64,000 nucleotides of DNA from the NCBI GenBank assembly GCA_964645655.1, contig CAZXZS010000003.1:186001-250000 (forward strand). The letters run 5' to 3'. The notes under the pieces were generated by a model. That model had not been told where the DNA came from. It did no database searches and saw nothing but the letters and a program-made list of their open reading frames with translations. Source of the stretch: JAGOUA01 sp964645655 (GTDB taxonomy: Bacteria; Patescibacteriota; Patescibacteriia; 2-12-FULL-60-25). Positions within the stretch are counted from its first letter, which is position 1, and the number at the start of each line of letters is the position of its first letter. The translations under genes were made by a program, and so were the position numbers. Below, piece by piece: positions 42,335 through 57,554 of the stretch.

Positions 42335-42926
42335 GGAGGTCTCCTTTTCCGTGCGGCCCTTGCATGGCCGCCCGCCCGCGGCTTGGTGTCGTCCCAAGCA
42401 ACGGGTGGGCAGCCATATCACGGCCGTACGTGCGGAAGCCCTTTCCAATCCAAAAGGCGGAACGCGGGAACGACGAAGGCGAGAGCGCATCGCTTTCACG
42501 ATCACCGTCGCAAGAAGGCCCAACGTACGTCGCCGTGCAGTCGAAACCGCGAGGCGCGTATGCCGGACAGCTTCTCCCGTGAGAGAGATCACGGGAGGCT
42601 TCTTCGTTTCCACGTTCCGCCCTTATGGGATGAAAAGGACGGTGCGCCACCGAAAGGATTCGATGGCGGGACGTTCTTTCCGGTCCGTTTTTGTGAGGGG
42701 ATCCTCACCATTGGTCTGGAGGGGTGCGCCGACTGCCGAAGCAGGGCGCTAAACAGCTACCCACCTGAAAGCGTCCAGCCGGAGCCGGGGGTTCACAGGG
42801 AAGGGAGCCGGTCTTGTCACGACAAGCTATGACAAGGTCCTCCAAGCCATTGGCGAGGAAATTTGGTGAGGGAAGCGCCTTTTTGGGTGGCCTTCCCGCA
42901 TTCACATCCGAGGATGTTGAAAGATC
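42335..42926 (-). other. 592-bp transcribed gap, probable long leader
   Basis: Lies between the consensus promoter at 42933-42961 and the first good ribosome site at 42.34 kb. It holds hairpins such as CTCCCGTGA/TCACGGGAG (42577-42599) and GTGAGG/CCTCAC near 42695-42710. No frame looks like protein. It could be a regulatory leader or contain an RNA. Confidence 0.35.
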
Positions 42927-42932
42927 AGACGT

Positions 42933-42961
42933 AGTATAACAAAAATCCACAGGTTTGTCAA
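42933..42961 (-). promoter_or_regulatory. Consensus promoter of the 37.3-42.3 kb block
   Basis: Minus strand TTGACA (42956-42961), 17 bp, TATACT (42933-42938). Confidence 0.85.
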
Positions 42962-43007
42962 GTATCCATTTACATTATGTTGGATAAACCGCCAAAATAG
43001 CGCTAAT

Positions 43008-43036
43008 TTGACAGGAAAAATTCCGTTTGGTATCAT
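43008..43036 (+). promoter_or_regulatory. Promoter of rpoB-rpoC
   Basis: TTGACA, 17 bp, TATCAT; predicts a leader of about 260 bases before rpoB. Confidence 0.82.
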
Positions 43037-43180
43037 CCGGCTACCGTTTCCCATAGGGGCGTGTCCGTCAACGTTTTTTGACGCATTTCGCCATCCGTGC
43101 GGGTAAGGGCATCTTCCCTGTTTGTTGAGGAACGACGGGGAAGGGGCGCCCTTGCCACGAAACGCCTTATTTGTACAACA

Positions 43181-43226
43181 AGACCAGACGAAACAGGGGC
43201 CAGCCTCCGGCTGAATGGTCTTTTTT
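43181..43226 (+). terminator. Terminator-like hairpin in the rpoB leader
   Basis: Outer stem AGACCA (43181-43186) / TGGTCT (43216-43221), inner stem CAGCC/GGCTG, then TTTTTT. It stands between the rpoBC promoter and rpoB, so it would act as an attenuator. Confidence 0.5.
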
Positions 43227-43302
43227 GGCCTCTCTTCGTTCGTCTTCTCCGAAGCGATCCCCCGGCCCCCGAAAGAGGGAAGAGGGAAGCTTCTCTGCAA
43301 AC

Positions 43303-46758
<3,456 letters not shown>

Positions 46759-46788
46759 CAGACGCCCTCACCCCTCTCACCAACCCAT

Positions 46789-50718
<3,930 letters not shown>

Positions 50719-50727
50719 ATGCCGGAA

Positions 50728-50757
50728 AAGAAAAACCGCCTATATGGGCGGTTTTTC
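50728..50757. terminator. Terminator of rpoBC, first hairpin
   Basis: AAAAACCGCC-loop-GGGCGGTTTTT. Confidence 0.93.
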
Positions 50758-50796
50758 GGTACGATCTTACAGGGAAAGCATGTCAACAGGGATACG

Positions 50797-50830
50797 AAAA
50801 CCGCCAGACGTAACGGGCGGTTTTCGTATC
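50797..50830. terminator. Second, near-identical hairpin
   Basis: CGAAAACCGCC-loop-GGGCGGTTTTCG, probably the terminator of the convergent unknown gene. Confidence 0.85.
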
Positions 50831-50846
50831 CCTTAAGCTATTGGAA

Positions 50847-52148
50847 TTAATGCCGGTGATGACGCCTTCGGTCCCGATGATGGCTTCTTTCGCCATCCTG
50901 GGGAGTGGGCGACTCCGTCGTCTCCGGAGTAGCCGTTCTTGGAGGGTCGTAGTTGCGGAGCGCTCGGTATAGGTTCCGATTCGGGCTTCCGTCTTCCGCC
51001 GCCTCTCGTTCAGGACCGTTAGGCAGGTTGTAATCGTGTAGCGCCTGTCGGAGATTCGGCATCGGTTCGGGATGGGCGCCTGGTCGCGCCTGTCCGTCTG
51101 AGCGCATGCTGTTTTGCAGATCGGCTTCCCGCTGGATGGCGCGACGCGTTTGCGGACTTTGTTCCTGCGCCATCCGCTCTCCCTCGTCGATCACGACGAG
51201 CGGAAGCGTGGTCTCGAGCCCGGCGATCGTCCGGTCGAAGGAGTCGGGGGTAAGGTTCGGGTTCCGGCCGCCGCTGGTGAGGCGCGCATAAACCGCGTTC
51301 CAGACCTGCTTGTCGAGGCCTCCCGTCCGGGAAATGTCCCGATAGAGACGGACCATGTCCGAATAGGGGATGGCGTTCGCGTTTCGGATAAAAGTGCCCG
51401 TCGCCCGATCGGGATTCGCTTCGTCCCTGGGTTGCGTTTCCGCATACAGGGCAAGAAGGCTGACTTGCTGTTCCGTGAGGCGGTTCCGCAGGTCTAGGGT
51501 CCGCATTCTGAGCCCGTCGCGCTCCTCATTTGAGATAGGGGGTTGGTAGCTTTCCGCTTCCGAGGCGAGGATGGCGTGTGTGATGGCGCGGGCCTCACGT
51601 GGGGACAGGGCCCTTCTGCTGAGCTCTTCATTGATGGCGACCATGGAAACGGTGCTTTGGGCTCGGTCCTGTGAGATGCCGACCGCTGCTTCGTAGCCGC
51701 GCTGCGCCTCCCTGAGGAGGTCGGGCGAGCTTCCTTGCACGGCCTCTGCTTCCGCAGCGATCACCCCGTTGGTGAGTTGGGCGAATGCGCGAGAGGTGTC
51801 GTCATGACCACCTTCCTGCAGACGGCCGGCTACGTTTCGGAGGGCCGAGTCCATGCCGCCAAGGGCTTGGCGGAGGGCTTGCGCGCTCCCGCGCATCTCG
51901 GTGACATTTGCCTGGCGCTCCCGTGCTTCTTGCATAGCCTGTTGTTGGCGGTAGACGTCGAGGTCTTGGGCGCCGGCCTCGTATGCGCCCGTCAGCGACG
52001 CAGCGGCAACGGCTGCCCCGGCAAGCTGCGTACGGATGGATTCCCAGCGGGAAGGCGGTCGGGTTTTTGACGATCTGTCTCCAGATGACGGGAGCTCGTT
52101 AGGGCCGGTCCGGCGAGCCTGTTCCTCGAAAGAGCGAAAAGCGGGCAT
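50847..52148 (-). CDS. Unknown protein with hydrophobic anchor and His-rich tail
   Basis: A 433-residue protein. After a basic, disordered start comes a hydrophobic segment (about 42-60, QLAGAAVAAASLTGAYEAGA) that could be an anchor or signal. Long helices follow (QQQAMQEARERQANVTEMRG), then a charged region, a proline-rich stretch and a His/Arg tail (SHHRDRRRHHRH) that could bind metal. No family recognised. The ATG is 10 bases after TATACT. Confidence 0.62.
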   Translation of the reverse strand: MPAFRSFEEQARRTGPNELPSSGDRSSKTRPPSRWESIRTQLAGAAVAAASLTGAYEAGAQDLDVYRQQQAMQEARERQANVTEMRGSAQALRQALGGMDSALRNVAGRLQEGGHDDTSRAFAQLTNGVIAAEAEAVQGSSPDLLREAQRGYEAAVGISQDRAQSTVSMVAINEELSRRALSPREARAITHAILASEAESYQPPISNEERDGLRMRTLDLRNRLTEQQVSLLALYAETQPRDEANPDRATGTFIRNANAIPYSDMVRLYRDISRTGGLDKQVWNAVYARLTSGGRNPNLTPDSFDRTIAGLETTLPLVVIDEGERMAQEQSPQTRRAIQREADLQNSMRSDGQARPGAHPEPMPNLRQALHDYNLPNGPEREAAEDGSPNRNLYRALRNYDPPRTATPETTESPTPQDGERSHHRDRRRHHRH

Positions 52149-52158
52149 AGATACGCGC

Positions 52159-52186
52159 AGTATACCAGTCGCGGGGGGCTTGACAA
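52159..52186 (-). promoter_or_regulatory. Promoter of the 433-residue protein gene
   Basis: Minus strand TTGTCA, 16 bp, TATACT (TGGTATACT). Its -35 overlaps that of the opposite promoter almost base for base. Confidence 0.7.
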
Positions 52187-52207
52187 AACGATTCCTTTTG
52201 GTAATCT
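52180..52207 (+). promoter_or_regulatory. Promoter of the 52.2 kb lipoprotein gene
   Basis: TTGACA (52180-52185), 16 bp, TAATCT (52202-52207). Confidence 0.7.
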
Positions 52208-52243
52208 CCCTCTCCCGAATCGGTTCGGGAGATGGGAGCCATC

Positions 52244-53131
52244 ATGCGATTGCGTTTCAGATGCCTCGTTCTCGCCCTGCTCGCGTTCCTCGGCTGCTAC
52301 GGCGCGGACACGGGTGACGTCGCCAACGTCGACCCGCCCGCCCAGCAGGCCCAGGCCGGCGGCAGCGGCCCCTGCATCGGCCCGTGCGCCCCGACCTACA
52401 CCGGCACCTTCGTGGTCGACGGCTCGCCAGCCTGGTTCGATGCCGAAGGCCTCGACCTGATCGTGTCCGGGGTGCGGTGCATCAACGCGGCCGCCTACCC
52501 GTCCTGGGTCCCCGTGGGTACCGCCTGTGAGAGCGTCTGGGGCCGTACGAGCTCTCCGCAGACGGACGTCTCGACGCCCGGAAACTGGGCCGCGCGCGTG
52601 CACGTTCAGGGGAGTGCCATCCCCGTCAACAGCCCGGCCATCAACCTCTGGTTCGGCGAGGAGCTGTGGAGCGGCGGGGTGCAGACCCGGTTCCGCTGGA
52701 AGCTCGTGCAGGTGCGCCGGCGCGCCGAGGGCGTCATGTTCCGCCTCGCGACCTACGGCGGCACGCCTCTCGAGCAGCTCCCGTTCACCCGGACGGACGG
52801 CAGCTGCGGCGGGCTCTTCACCTACTTCCCCTCTTCCTGGCCGGCGGACTACCAGCGTCTCCAGACGGCGGGCTACCAGCTCGACATCATCGGGATCGCC
52901 GCGTTCCGTCCTGCTGCGAGCCTGTCCGCCATGAGGCGCGTCGGTCGCGTGCAGGCCTTGCCCGCGAGCCTCCTGCCCTCCAGCGGGCAGCCCTTCTCGC
53001 CGCAGGCCGTCTACCGCCCGTCGGACGGCTGCTGGTTCGCCGTCAACTACAGCGACAGCGACGTCTTCCCCATCAGCCTGGCCACCGCCGACGAGTACCT
53101 GCGCTACTCGTTCAACATCTGGGGCCCCTGA
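52244..53131 (+). CDS. Unknown lipoprotein
   Basis: A 295-residue exported protein. The signal peptide MRLRFRCLVLALLAFLGCYG ends in FLGC with lipidation at C18. The mature protein looks beta-rich with several cysteines (GPCIGPCAP, GVRCINAA, TACESVWG, GSCGGLF, DGCWFAV) that may form disulfides. No domain recognised. GGGAG lies 6 bases before the ATG at 52244. It is a single-gene unit with its own promoter and terminator. Confidence 0.72.
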   Translation: MRLRFRCLVLALLAFLGCYGADTGDVANVDPPAQQAQAGGSGPCIGPCAPTYTGTFVVDGSPAWFDAEGLDLIVSGVRCINAAAYPSWVPVGTACESVWGRTSSPQTDVSTPGNWAARVHVQGSAIPVNSPAINLWFGEELWSGGVQTRFRWKLVQVRRRAEGVMFRLATYGGTPLEQLPFTRTDGSCGGLFTYFPSSWPADYQRLQTAGYQLDIIGIAAFRPAASLSAMRRVGRVQALPASLLPSSGQPFSPQAVYRPSDGCWFAVNYSDSDVFPISLATADEYLRYSFNIWGP

Positions 53132-53136
53132 ACGCT

Positions 53137-53161
53137 CCCCTCCCATCTCGGGAGGGTTTTT
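53137..53161 (+). terminator. Terminator of the 52.2 kb lipoprotein gene
   Basis: Stem CCCTCCC-ATCTC-GGGAGGG followed by TTTTT. Confidence 0.88.
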
Positions 53162-53166
53162 CATGC

Positions 53167-53195
53167 TTGCCAGGCGGATTGGGGTCCGTTAGCCT
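53167..53195 (+). promoter_or_regulatory. Promoter of yebC
   Basis: TTGCCA, 17 bp, TAGCCT; ATG 8 bases later. Confidence 0.75.
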
Positions 53196-53203
53196 AGCGC
53201 CAT

Positions 53204-53923
53204 ATGGCCCGCCATTCCCATTGGCATAACATCCAGATCACCAAAGGCAAGGCCGACGCCAAGCGCGCCGCCTCGTTTACGAAGCTCGCCCGCGAGATCA
53301 CGGTCTCCGCCCGCGAAAAAGGGGCCGACCCCGAGATGAATGCCCGCCTCCGCGTCGCCATCGACCGGGCCCGCGAAGCCTCGATGCCGAAAGATAACAT
53401 CGATCGCGCCATCCAGCGTGGCACCGGAGGAGGTGATGGGGGAGCGCTCGAAACGCTCACCTACGAAGGATATGGCCCAGGCGGGACCGCGCTCGTGATC
53501 GAATGCGTGACCGATAACCGCAACCGCAGCGCGAACGAGGTCAAACATCTTCTCTCGAAGCACGGCGGCACGATCGCCGCGGCCGGTGCCGTCACCTACC
53601 AGTTCGACCGGGTCGCCCTCTTTCATGCCACCGCCCTCCCTGCGGAACGGTGTGATGCGCTTGAGTTGTCCCTGATAGAGGCGGGTGCGACGCAGATTGA
53701 GGAAGTCGCGCAAGGGATCGAGGTCCTCGCCGATCCCAGCGCTTATGCCGCCATCGCGGAAGCGTTCCGTGCGGCGGGGATCGTCCCGACCAGCGCCGAG
53801 TTCGCCTGGATCCCGAGGACGACGATGGAAGCGAATGACGCCACGGCCCAGGCGCTGTTCGACCTGATCGAGGTCCTCGAGGCGGACGATGACGTGAGCC
53901 GCGTGTTTCATAACTTGGCGTAG
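53204..53923 (+). CDS. yebC: YebC/PmpR family protein
   Basis: A 239-residue member of the YebC/TACO1 family, known as a DNA-binding regulator in some bacteria and as a translation factor for proline stretches in others. The start MARHSHWHNIQITKGKADAK (normally SGHSKWxxIxxxKxxxDxKR), ADPEMNARLRVAIDRAREAS, MPKDNIDRAIQRGTGG and the YEGYGPGGTALVIECVTDNR core are all present. The ATG lies 8 bases after the -10 box with no SD, implying a leaderless message. Confidence 0.95.
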   Translation: MARHSHWHNIQITKGKADAKRAASFTKLAREITVSAREKGADPEMNARLRVAIDRAREASMPKDNIDRAIQRGTGGGDGGALETLTYEGYGPGGTALVIECVTDNRNRSANEVKHLLSKHGGTIAAAGAVTYQFDRVALFHATALPAERCDALELSLIEAGATQIEEVAQGIEVLADPSAYAAIAEAFRAAGIVPTSAEFAWIPRTTMEANDATAQALFDLIEVLEADDDVSRVFHNLA

Positions 53924-53947
53924 GTTTGGCGGTTGAGGAATAAAAAG

Positions 53948-53969
53948 ACACGTCTTCGGACATGTTTTT
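53948..53969 (+). terminator. Terminator of yebC
   Basis: Stem ACACGTC-TTCG-GACATGT with one mismatch, ending in TTTTT. Confidence 0.65.
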
Positions 53970-53971
53970 GC

Positions 53972-54012
53972 AAAAAAAGATCGCCTTCACGGGACGTGTC
54001 CCATGAAGGCGA
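53972..54012 (-). terminator. Terminator of the three-lipoprotein operon
   Basis: Stem TCGCCTTCA...TGAAGGCGA with inner GGGAC/GTCCC, followed on the minus strand by TCTTTTTTT. Confidence 0.9.
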
Positions 54013-54021
54013 AGGGGAAGG

Positions 54022-54822
54022 TCAGCGGAACCAGCCGTCCATGGCCTGGATCAGGCCGTTCCGCAGCGGGACGATCTGCTGGCGCAGGGTTCCCACGCGG
54101 GTGCCGACCGGCCGAAGTCGCGAGGAGTAGTACGCGATCAGCTCGATGGTGTGCGCCTGGGTGATCTCCGGGATGAAGACCGTCAGCTCCTGCGTCTGGC
54201 CCGGGCGCGCCGGCACGATGCAGGTGACCCTGCGGTTCCGGGTCAGGATCCGTGTCGTGGTGCGCCCGTCCATCGTGGGGCACACGGTCCGGCCATCGAT
54301 GAGGATCTGCACGTCGTACGAGACGCCGTGCAGCACGATCGCCACCCGGCTGTTGGTTTCGCCCCGGAGCTCGTCCGGGAGCGGGCCCATCCAGGCCATG
54401 TTCCCGAGGGCTCCGATCTCCGGCGCCGACATGATGTCGGGCATCTGGGTCGGCGCGGAGCCGAGCGGTAGCCCGCCGAAGCCGGACATGTCCGGCACGG
54501 GTGCGGGGGGCGGGGGAGGGGCGGGCGCCGCTTGGGGCGGGGCCGCCGGTCGCGCGACGGGGCGCTCGACCGGCGGGACCACGCGCGGTGCCGCGGGCGG
54601 GGGCAGCTGCGCCGCCTCCGCGCTGACGTCGTTCCCGGCGTTGCGGCGGACGAGCAGGCCGTAGGCCTGGTCGTACCGCTCCTGGCTGGCGCGGACCTGC
54701 TGCCGCGCCTCGGCCAGCTCGCGCGAGAGGCGGGCGGGCTCGGACTCCGACGGGGAGGCCGCGCCGCCCGTGGCGCAGGCGTTGAGGGCGAGGGCCGCGA
54801 GGAGGAGGTTGATGCGCATCAT
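54022..54822 (-). CDS. Lipoprotein, third gene of the operon
   Basis: About 266 residues starting MMRINLLLAALALNAC with lipobox LNAC. A helical, coiled-coil-like segment (about 30-60, ARLSRELAEARQQVRASQER) leads to a Pro/Ala-rich linker (about 75-115) and a C-terminal domain (about 140-266) that looks beta-rich, with two cysteines (TVCPTMDG, VTCIVPARPG) and a YDVQILIDG strand. No family recognised. The layout, anchor plus spacer plus surface domain, suits a protein crossing the wall. The start could be either of two adjacent ATGs (54822 or 54819). Confidence 0.68.
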   Translation of the reverse strand: MMRINLLLAALALNACATGGAASPSESEPARLSRELAEARQQVRASQERYDQAYGLLVRRNAGNDVSAEAAQLPPPAAPRVVPPVERPVARPAAPPQAAPAPPPPPAPVPDMSGFGGLPLGSAPTQMPDIMSAPEIGALGNMAWMGPLPDELRGETNSRVAIVLHGVSYDVQILIDGRTVCPTMDGRTTTRILTRNRRVTCIVPARPGQTQELTVFIPEITQAHTIELIAYYSSRLRPVGTRVGTLRQQIVPLRNGLIQAMDGWFR

Positions 54823-54932
54823 CTGAAGCTTTCTGGCGAAGACCTCTCGATCCCCGCCTGGTTGGGTGGGGGTCAGAGGGGGCGAGGCGCAGAAGGAAGC
54901 GGAAGAAGGCGTAAGGAAGCGACCGAAGACGC

Positions 54933-55586
54933 TCACGGATCGTCCGGGTAGACGACCGTTCCCGCGAGCATCGGGGGCGCGTCTGCGCTCGGTTGGGCGG
55001 GAGGAGCGGCGGCCTCCGCCGTCGGGACGGCGGGCGGGGGATCCGCGCGCCGGTGCCGGTGAGGGTGCCGCTCGCGGGCGAGCTGCCCGAGGGCGACGCC
55101 CTGGCTGCGCAGGATCTCGCCGTGCTCGCGTTGCGTGCGAGCCATCTGGCTCACCGTGACGGAGAGGTGCTGGACCTGCTCCGCCGAGGCGGCCCGGGCG
55201 TGCCGCGTGTCCGCCGGGGGGCTGCCCGCAACCGCGGGCCCGTCGCCGCCCATCGGCAGGGTCGTGCCTCGCCGTGCGGTCTCGTACCGCATGATCGCCA
55301 GGTGCTCGGCGCTGTCGTAGCGCGTCCCGGCGTACTCGTTCCTTCCCGCTTCCGGGGCGAGGACGCGCGTGGTCGGGCCGCCCACGAGCCGGTTGGCGAC
55401 CCGTCCCACCGGACCGCCGCCGCGCGGAAGCCCCTGCTGGGGGTATCCGCGCTGGGCGTACGGCGGGTACGCGTACGGGTTCGCTCCGCCGACCACGCAC
55501 CCGTTGAGGGCGAGCGTCGCGGCGAAGCCGACGATGATGAGGATGAGGCTCGACAGGAGCCCCGACACGCGTTCTTCGTTGAACAT
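54933..55586 (-). CDS. Lipoprotein, second gene of the operon
   Basis: A 217-residue protein starting MFNEERVSGLLSSLILIIVG with lipobox LNGC near residue 31 and a GGAGG site 9 bases before the ATG. A Tyr/Pro/Gly-rich stretch follows (NPYAYPPYAQRGYPQQGLPR), then a helical region with heptads (SAEQVQHLSVTVSQMARTQR) and a His/Pro/Ala-rich end. The start lies 15 bases after the stop of the first gene. Confidence 0.68.
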   Translation of the reverse strand: MFNEERVSGLLSSLILIIVGFAATLALNGCVVGGANPYAYPPYAQRGYPQQGLPRGGGPVGRVANRLVGGPTTRVLAPEAGRNEYAGTRYDSAEHLAIMRYETARRGTTLPMGGDGPAVAGSPPADTRHARAASAEQVQHLSVTVSQMARTQREHGEILRSQGVALGQLARERHPHRHRRADPPPAVPTAEAAAPPAQPSADAPPMLAGTVVYPDDP

Positions 55587-55600
55587 GTTCTGGCCTCCTC

Positions 55601-56077
55601 TCACCAAGTGGGGCTACCGAGGCCGCCTGCGCCGATGCCCATGCCCATCCCGGTCGCCCCGGTCGACATCGGCGTGCCGTAGGTGGCGTAGTCGATGCAG
55701 CGGTCCGGAACCGACGTGAGCTGCATCATCCGCCACCAGTTCACCCAGCCCGCCTGGGTGTTGACCATCCCCGACGACCGGAGGTAGTCGTTCCAGCGCT
55801 GCTGGATGGCGATGCACGCATCGACCATCGCGCGCCCGTCCGGGCTGCGCGCCGACGTGATGTCGACGGCTCCGCCCGCGGCCGTGTGGCGGCCCACCTC
55901 ACCGTTGCCGGCGATGGTGGGGACCGCGTAGGTCTGGGCCCCGTAGATGGCGGGCCCGTTCGCGCCGCAGCTCGACAGCGCGAGGCTGGCGAGCAGGGCG
56001 AGCGCGCACGGCCCCAGCAGGCAGGTGGCGACCGCGACCGGGCTCTTGCCCGGGCAGCTGTAGGTGGTGATGCCCAT
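55601..56077 (-). CDS. Lipoprotein, first gene of the operon
   Basis: A 158-residue protein with signal segment (AVATCLLGPCALALLASLAL) and lipobox LSSC. The mature part has YAVPTIAG, a helical region ending in WNDYLRSSGMV and a Gly/Met-rich tail (STGATGMGMGIGAGGLGSPT). AGGAG lies 9 bases before the ATG at 56077. Promoter at 56231-56259. Function unknown; the three lipoproteins are one unit by spacing and the single terminator. Confidence 0.7.
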   Translation of the reverse strand: MGITTYSCPGKSPVAVATCLLGPCALALLASLALSSCGANGPAIYGAQTYAVPTIAGNGEVGRHTAAGGAVDITSARSPDGRAMVDACIAIQQRWNDYLRSSGMVNTQAGWVNWWRMMQLTSVPDRCIDYATYGTPMSTGATGMGMGIGAGGLGSPTW

Positions 56078-56230
56078 GATCAGGGCTCCTTCGCGGCCGT
56101 GGGGCCGCCGTTGTGGGGGTTGGCGATCTTGTCGGTGAGCTGCTTGGGGGGGCATGGTCCCTCCTTCTCTCCCGCGAGGGAGCGTTCTGCAAAAAGGCCG
56201 ATCCTTCGCTTGTGAGGCGAGGAATGTCTC

Positions 56231-56259
56231 ATTGTACCCGAAAATCATGCCTTTGTCAA
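56231..56259 (-). promoter_or_regulatory. Consensus promoter of the lipoprotein operon
   Basis: Minus strand TTGACA (56254-56259), 17 bp, TACAAT (56231-56236). Confidence 0.86.
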
Positions 56260-56362
56260 GGGTTACAGGCCATCTTTTTTGGCTAATGATAAGCAAAAAT
56301 ACGTTACCTTAGCCTAAACTTGACGCGTTTCGGCGGCTCTGGCACGGAGTAGAGGCAGGGGA

Positions 56363-56391
56363 TTGACAAAATCCCGAAAAGCTGCCATACT
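56363..56391 (+). promoter_or_regulatory. Promoter of the 56.5-59.5 kb gene pair
   Basis: TTGACA, 17 bp, CATACT; 88-base leader to the first ATG. Confidence 0.78.
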
Positions 56392-56479
56392 GAGCCATTC
56401 TTCCGTTCCCCGGTGGGGATGGGAGAGATTCGTCGACAAAGGCCGCAGGGAGACCTGCGGGAACAGTAAGGAGGAGATC

Positions 56480-57442
56480 ATGGCAGAGGACGACAAGGGC
56501 AGGGAAAAGGGAAAGGGTGGCGGAGACAGGGGCGGCAACGCCCCCGACACCCCGTTCGAGGTCGCGCTCAGCATGCTGCTCGAGCGCCTCGGGCGGGTGT
56601 TCGGCTCGCGCGTCATGGAGATCCTTCCGGATTCCATCCGCAACGAGGCCAAGCGGCTCGCGCGTGGTCGAAATCTCGCGACGGCGATCCGCACCATCGG
56701 ACGCGTCGCCGAGATCTTCGGCGACGACGAGGAGATCCGCGGGGCGATCCGCGGCTTCACGGACGGCATTTCGGGAGGCTTTGTCACTATCGAAGGTGAC
56801 GGCAAGGAAGTCCCCAAGAAGATGCAGGAAGCCCTCGACGCGAACCCCGACCTCAAGCGCCTCGAGGCGCTCAAGGCCGCGGGACGCTTCGACGGCCCGC
56901 GTCCCATGCCGTTCAGCGAGGCGCTCACATACATCAGCCGGGACTACGATCCCGAGCGCCACCAGGCGCTCATGGGTATCATCCCGCTTCTCGGTGATGG
57001 GGGCCTCTTCCTCGACGCCAAGCTCTCCGCGCGCGACCTGCAGGGCCTGGCCGACCTCATCATCGGGATGGGCGGCCCGTCGCCCGAGGTTGCCGCGATC
57101 GTGAAGCGTCGCCTCAATCCCGCCTCGACCGTCAAGAAGGCTGTCACGGTCTTCGAAGAGGGGCGAGCCGTGGTGAAGAAGCAGCTCGACCTCCTGAACG
57201 AGGGGGGCAACGGCGTCCCGTTCGTCCCGCGCGTGCGGGCCGAGACCAACCGTCAGGGGACGGGCTACGCCAACTACGAGGCCGCGATGGAGCGCGTCCG
57301 GGCGAACCGGTCAACCGGTGGAGCCGTACGTGCCTTCTTTCGCCGTCAGTGGGACAAGCTCAAGCGGTGGTACCAGAGCCGCAACCAGCCGCCCGTCCCC
57401 GCTCCCGGCCCCGCTGCTGGCGGTCCTCCGCCGTCGCCCTGA
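56480..57442 (+). CDS. Unknown soluble 320-residue protein
   Basis: A cytoplasmic-looking protein with an AAGGAGG site 6 bases before the ATG. Residues 1-25 are Lys/Gly/Asp-rich and disordered; then helices with a repeated theme (FEVALSMLLERLGRVFGSRV, ATAIRTIGRVAEIFGDDEEI), a central GIIPLLGDGGLFLDAKLSAR segment, and a basic C-terminal helix plus a Pro/Gly tail (PPVPAPGPAAGGPPPSP). No known domain. It is paired with the polytopic protein downstream, so it may be that protein's cytoplasmic partner; this is inference from operon position. Confidence 0.7.
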   Translation: MAEDDKGREKGKGGGDRGGNAPDTPFEVALSMLLERLGRVFGSRVMEILPDSIRNEAKRLARGRNLATAIRTIGRVAEIFGDDEEIRGAIRGFTDGISGGFVTIEGDGKEVPKKMQEALDANPDLKRLEALKAAGRFDGPRPMPFSEALTYISRDYDPERHQALMGIIPLLGDGGLFLDAKLSARDLQGLADLIIGMGGPSPEVAAIVKRRLNPASTVKKAVTVFEEGRAVVKKQLDLLNEGGNGVPFVPRVRAETNRQGTGYANYEAAMERVRANRSTGGAVRAFFRRQWDKLKRWYQSRNQPPVPAPGPAAGGPPPSP

Positions 57443-57554
57443 GCCGTTCTGAGGTCGGGCGGAGCGCGGCATGCAGGCGTTCCGTCCGACCTCCCCCGAT
57501 TTCACGCTTCCCATCTTCCCCAACGTCAACCAGCTCAAAAGGAATTCCAGAAAG

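Noticed and set aside
42705..42950. 81-codon minus-strand frame upstream of the unknown block
   Set aside because: It begins upstream of the predicted transcript start, lacks a ribosome site and does not look like protein.
54022..55500. A single 492-codon frame running through two lipoprotein genes
   Set aside because: Its upstream half is a shadow of the second lipoprotein; lipobox, ribosome site and spacing support separate genes.
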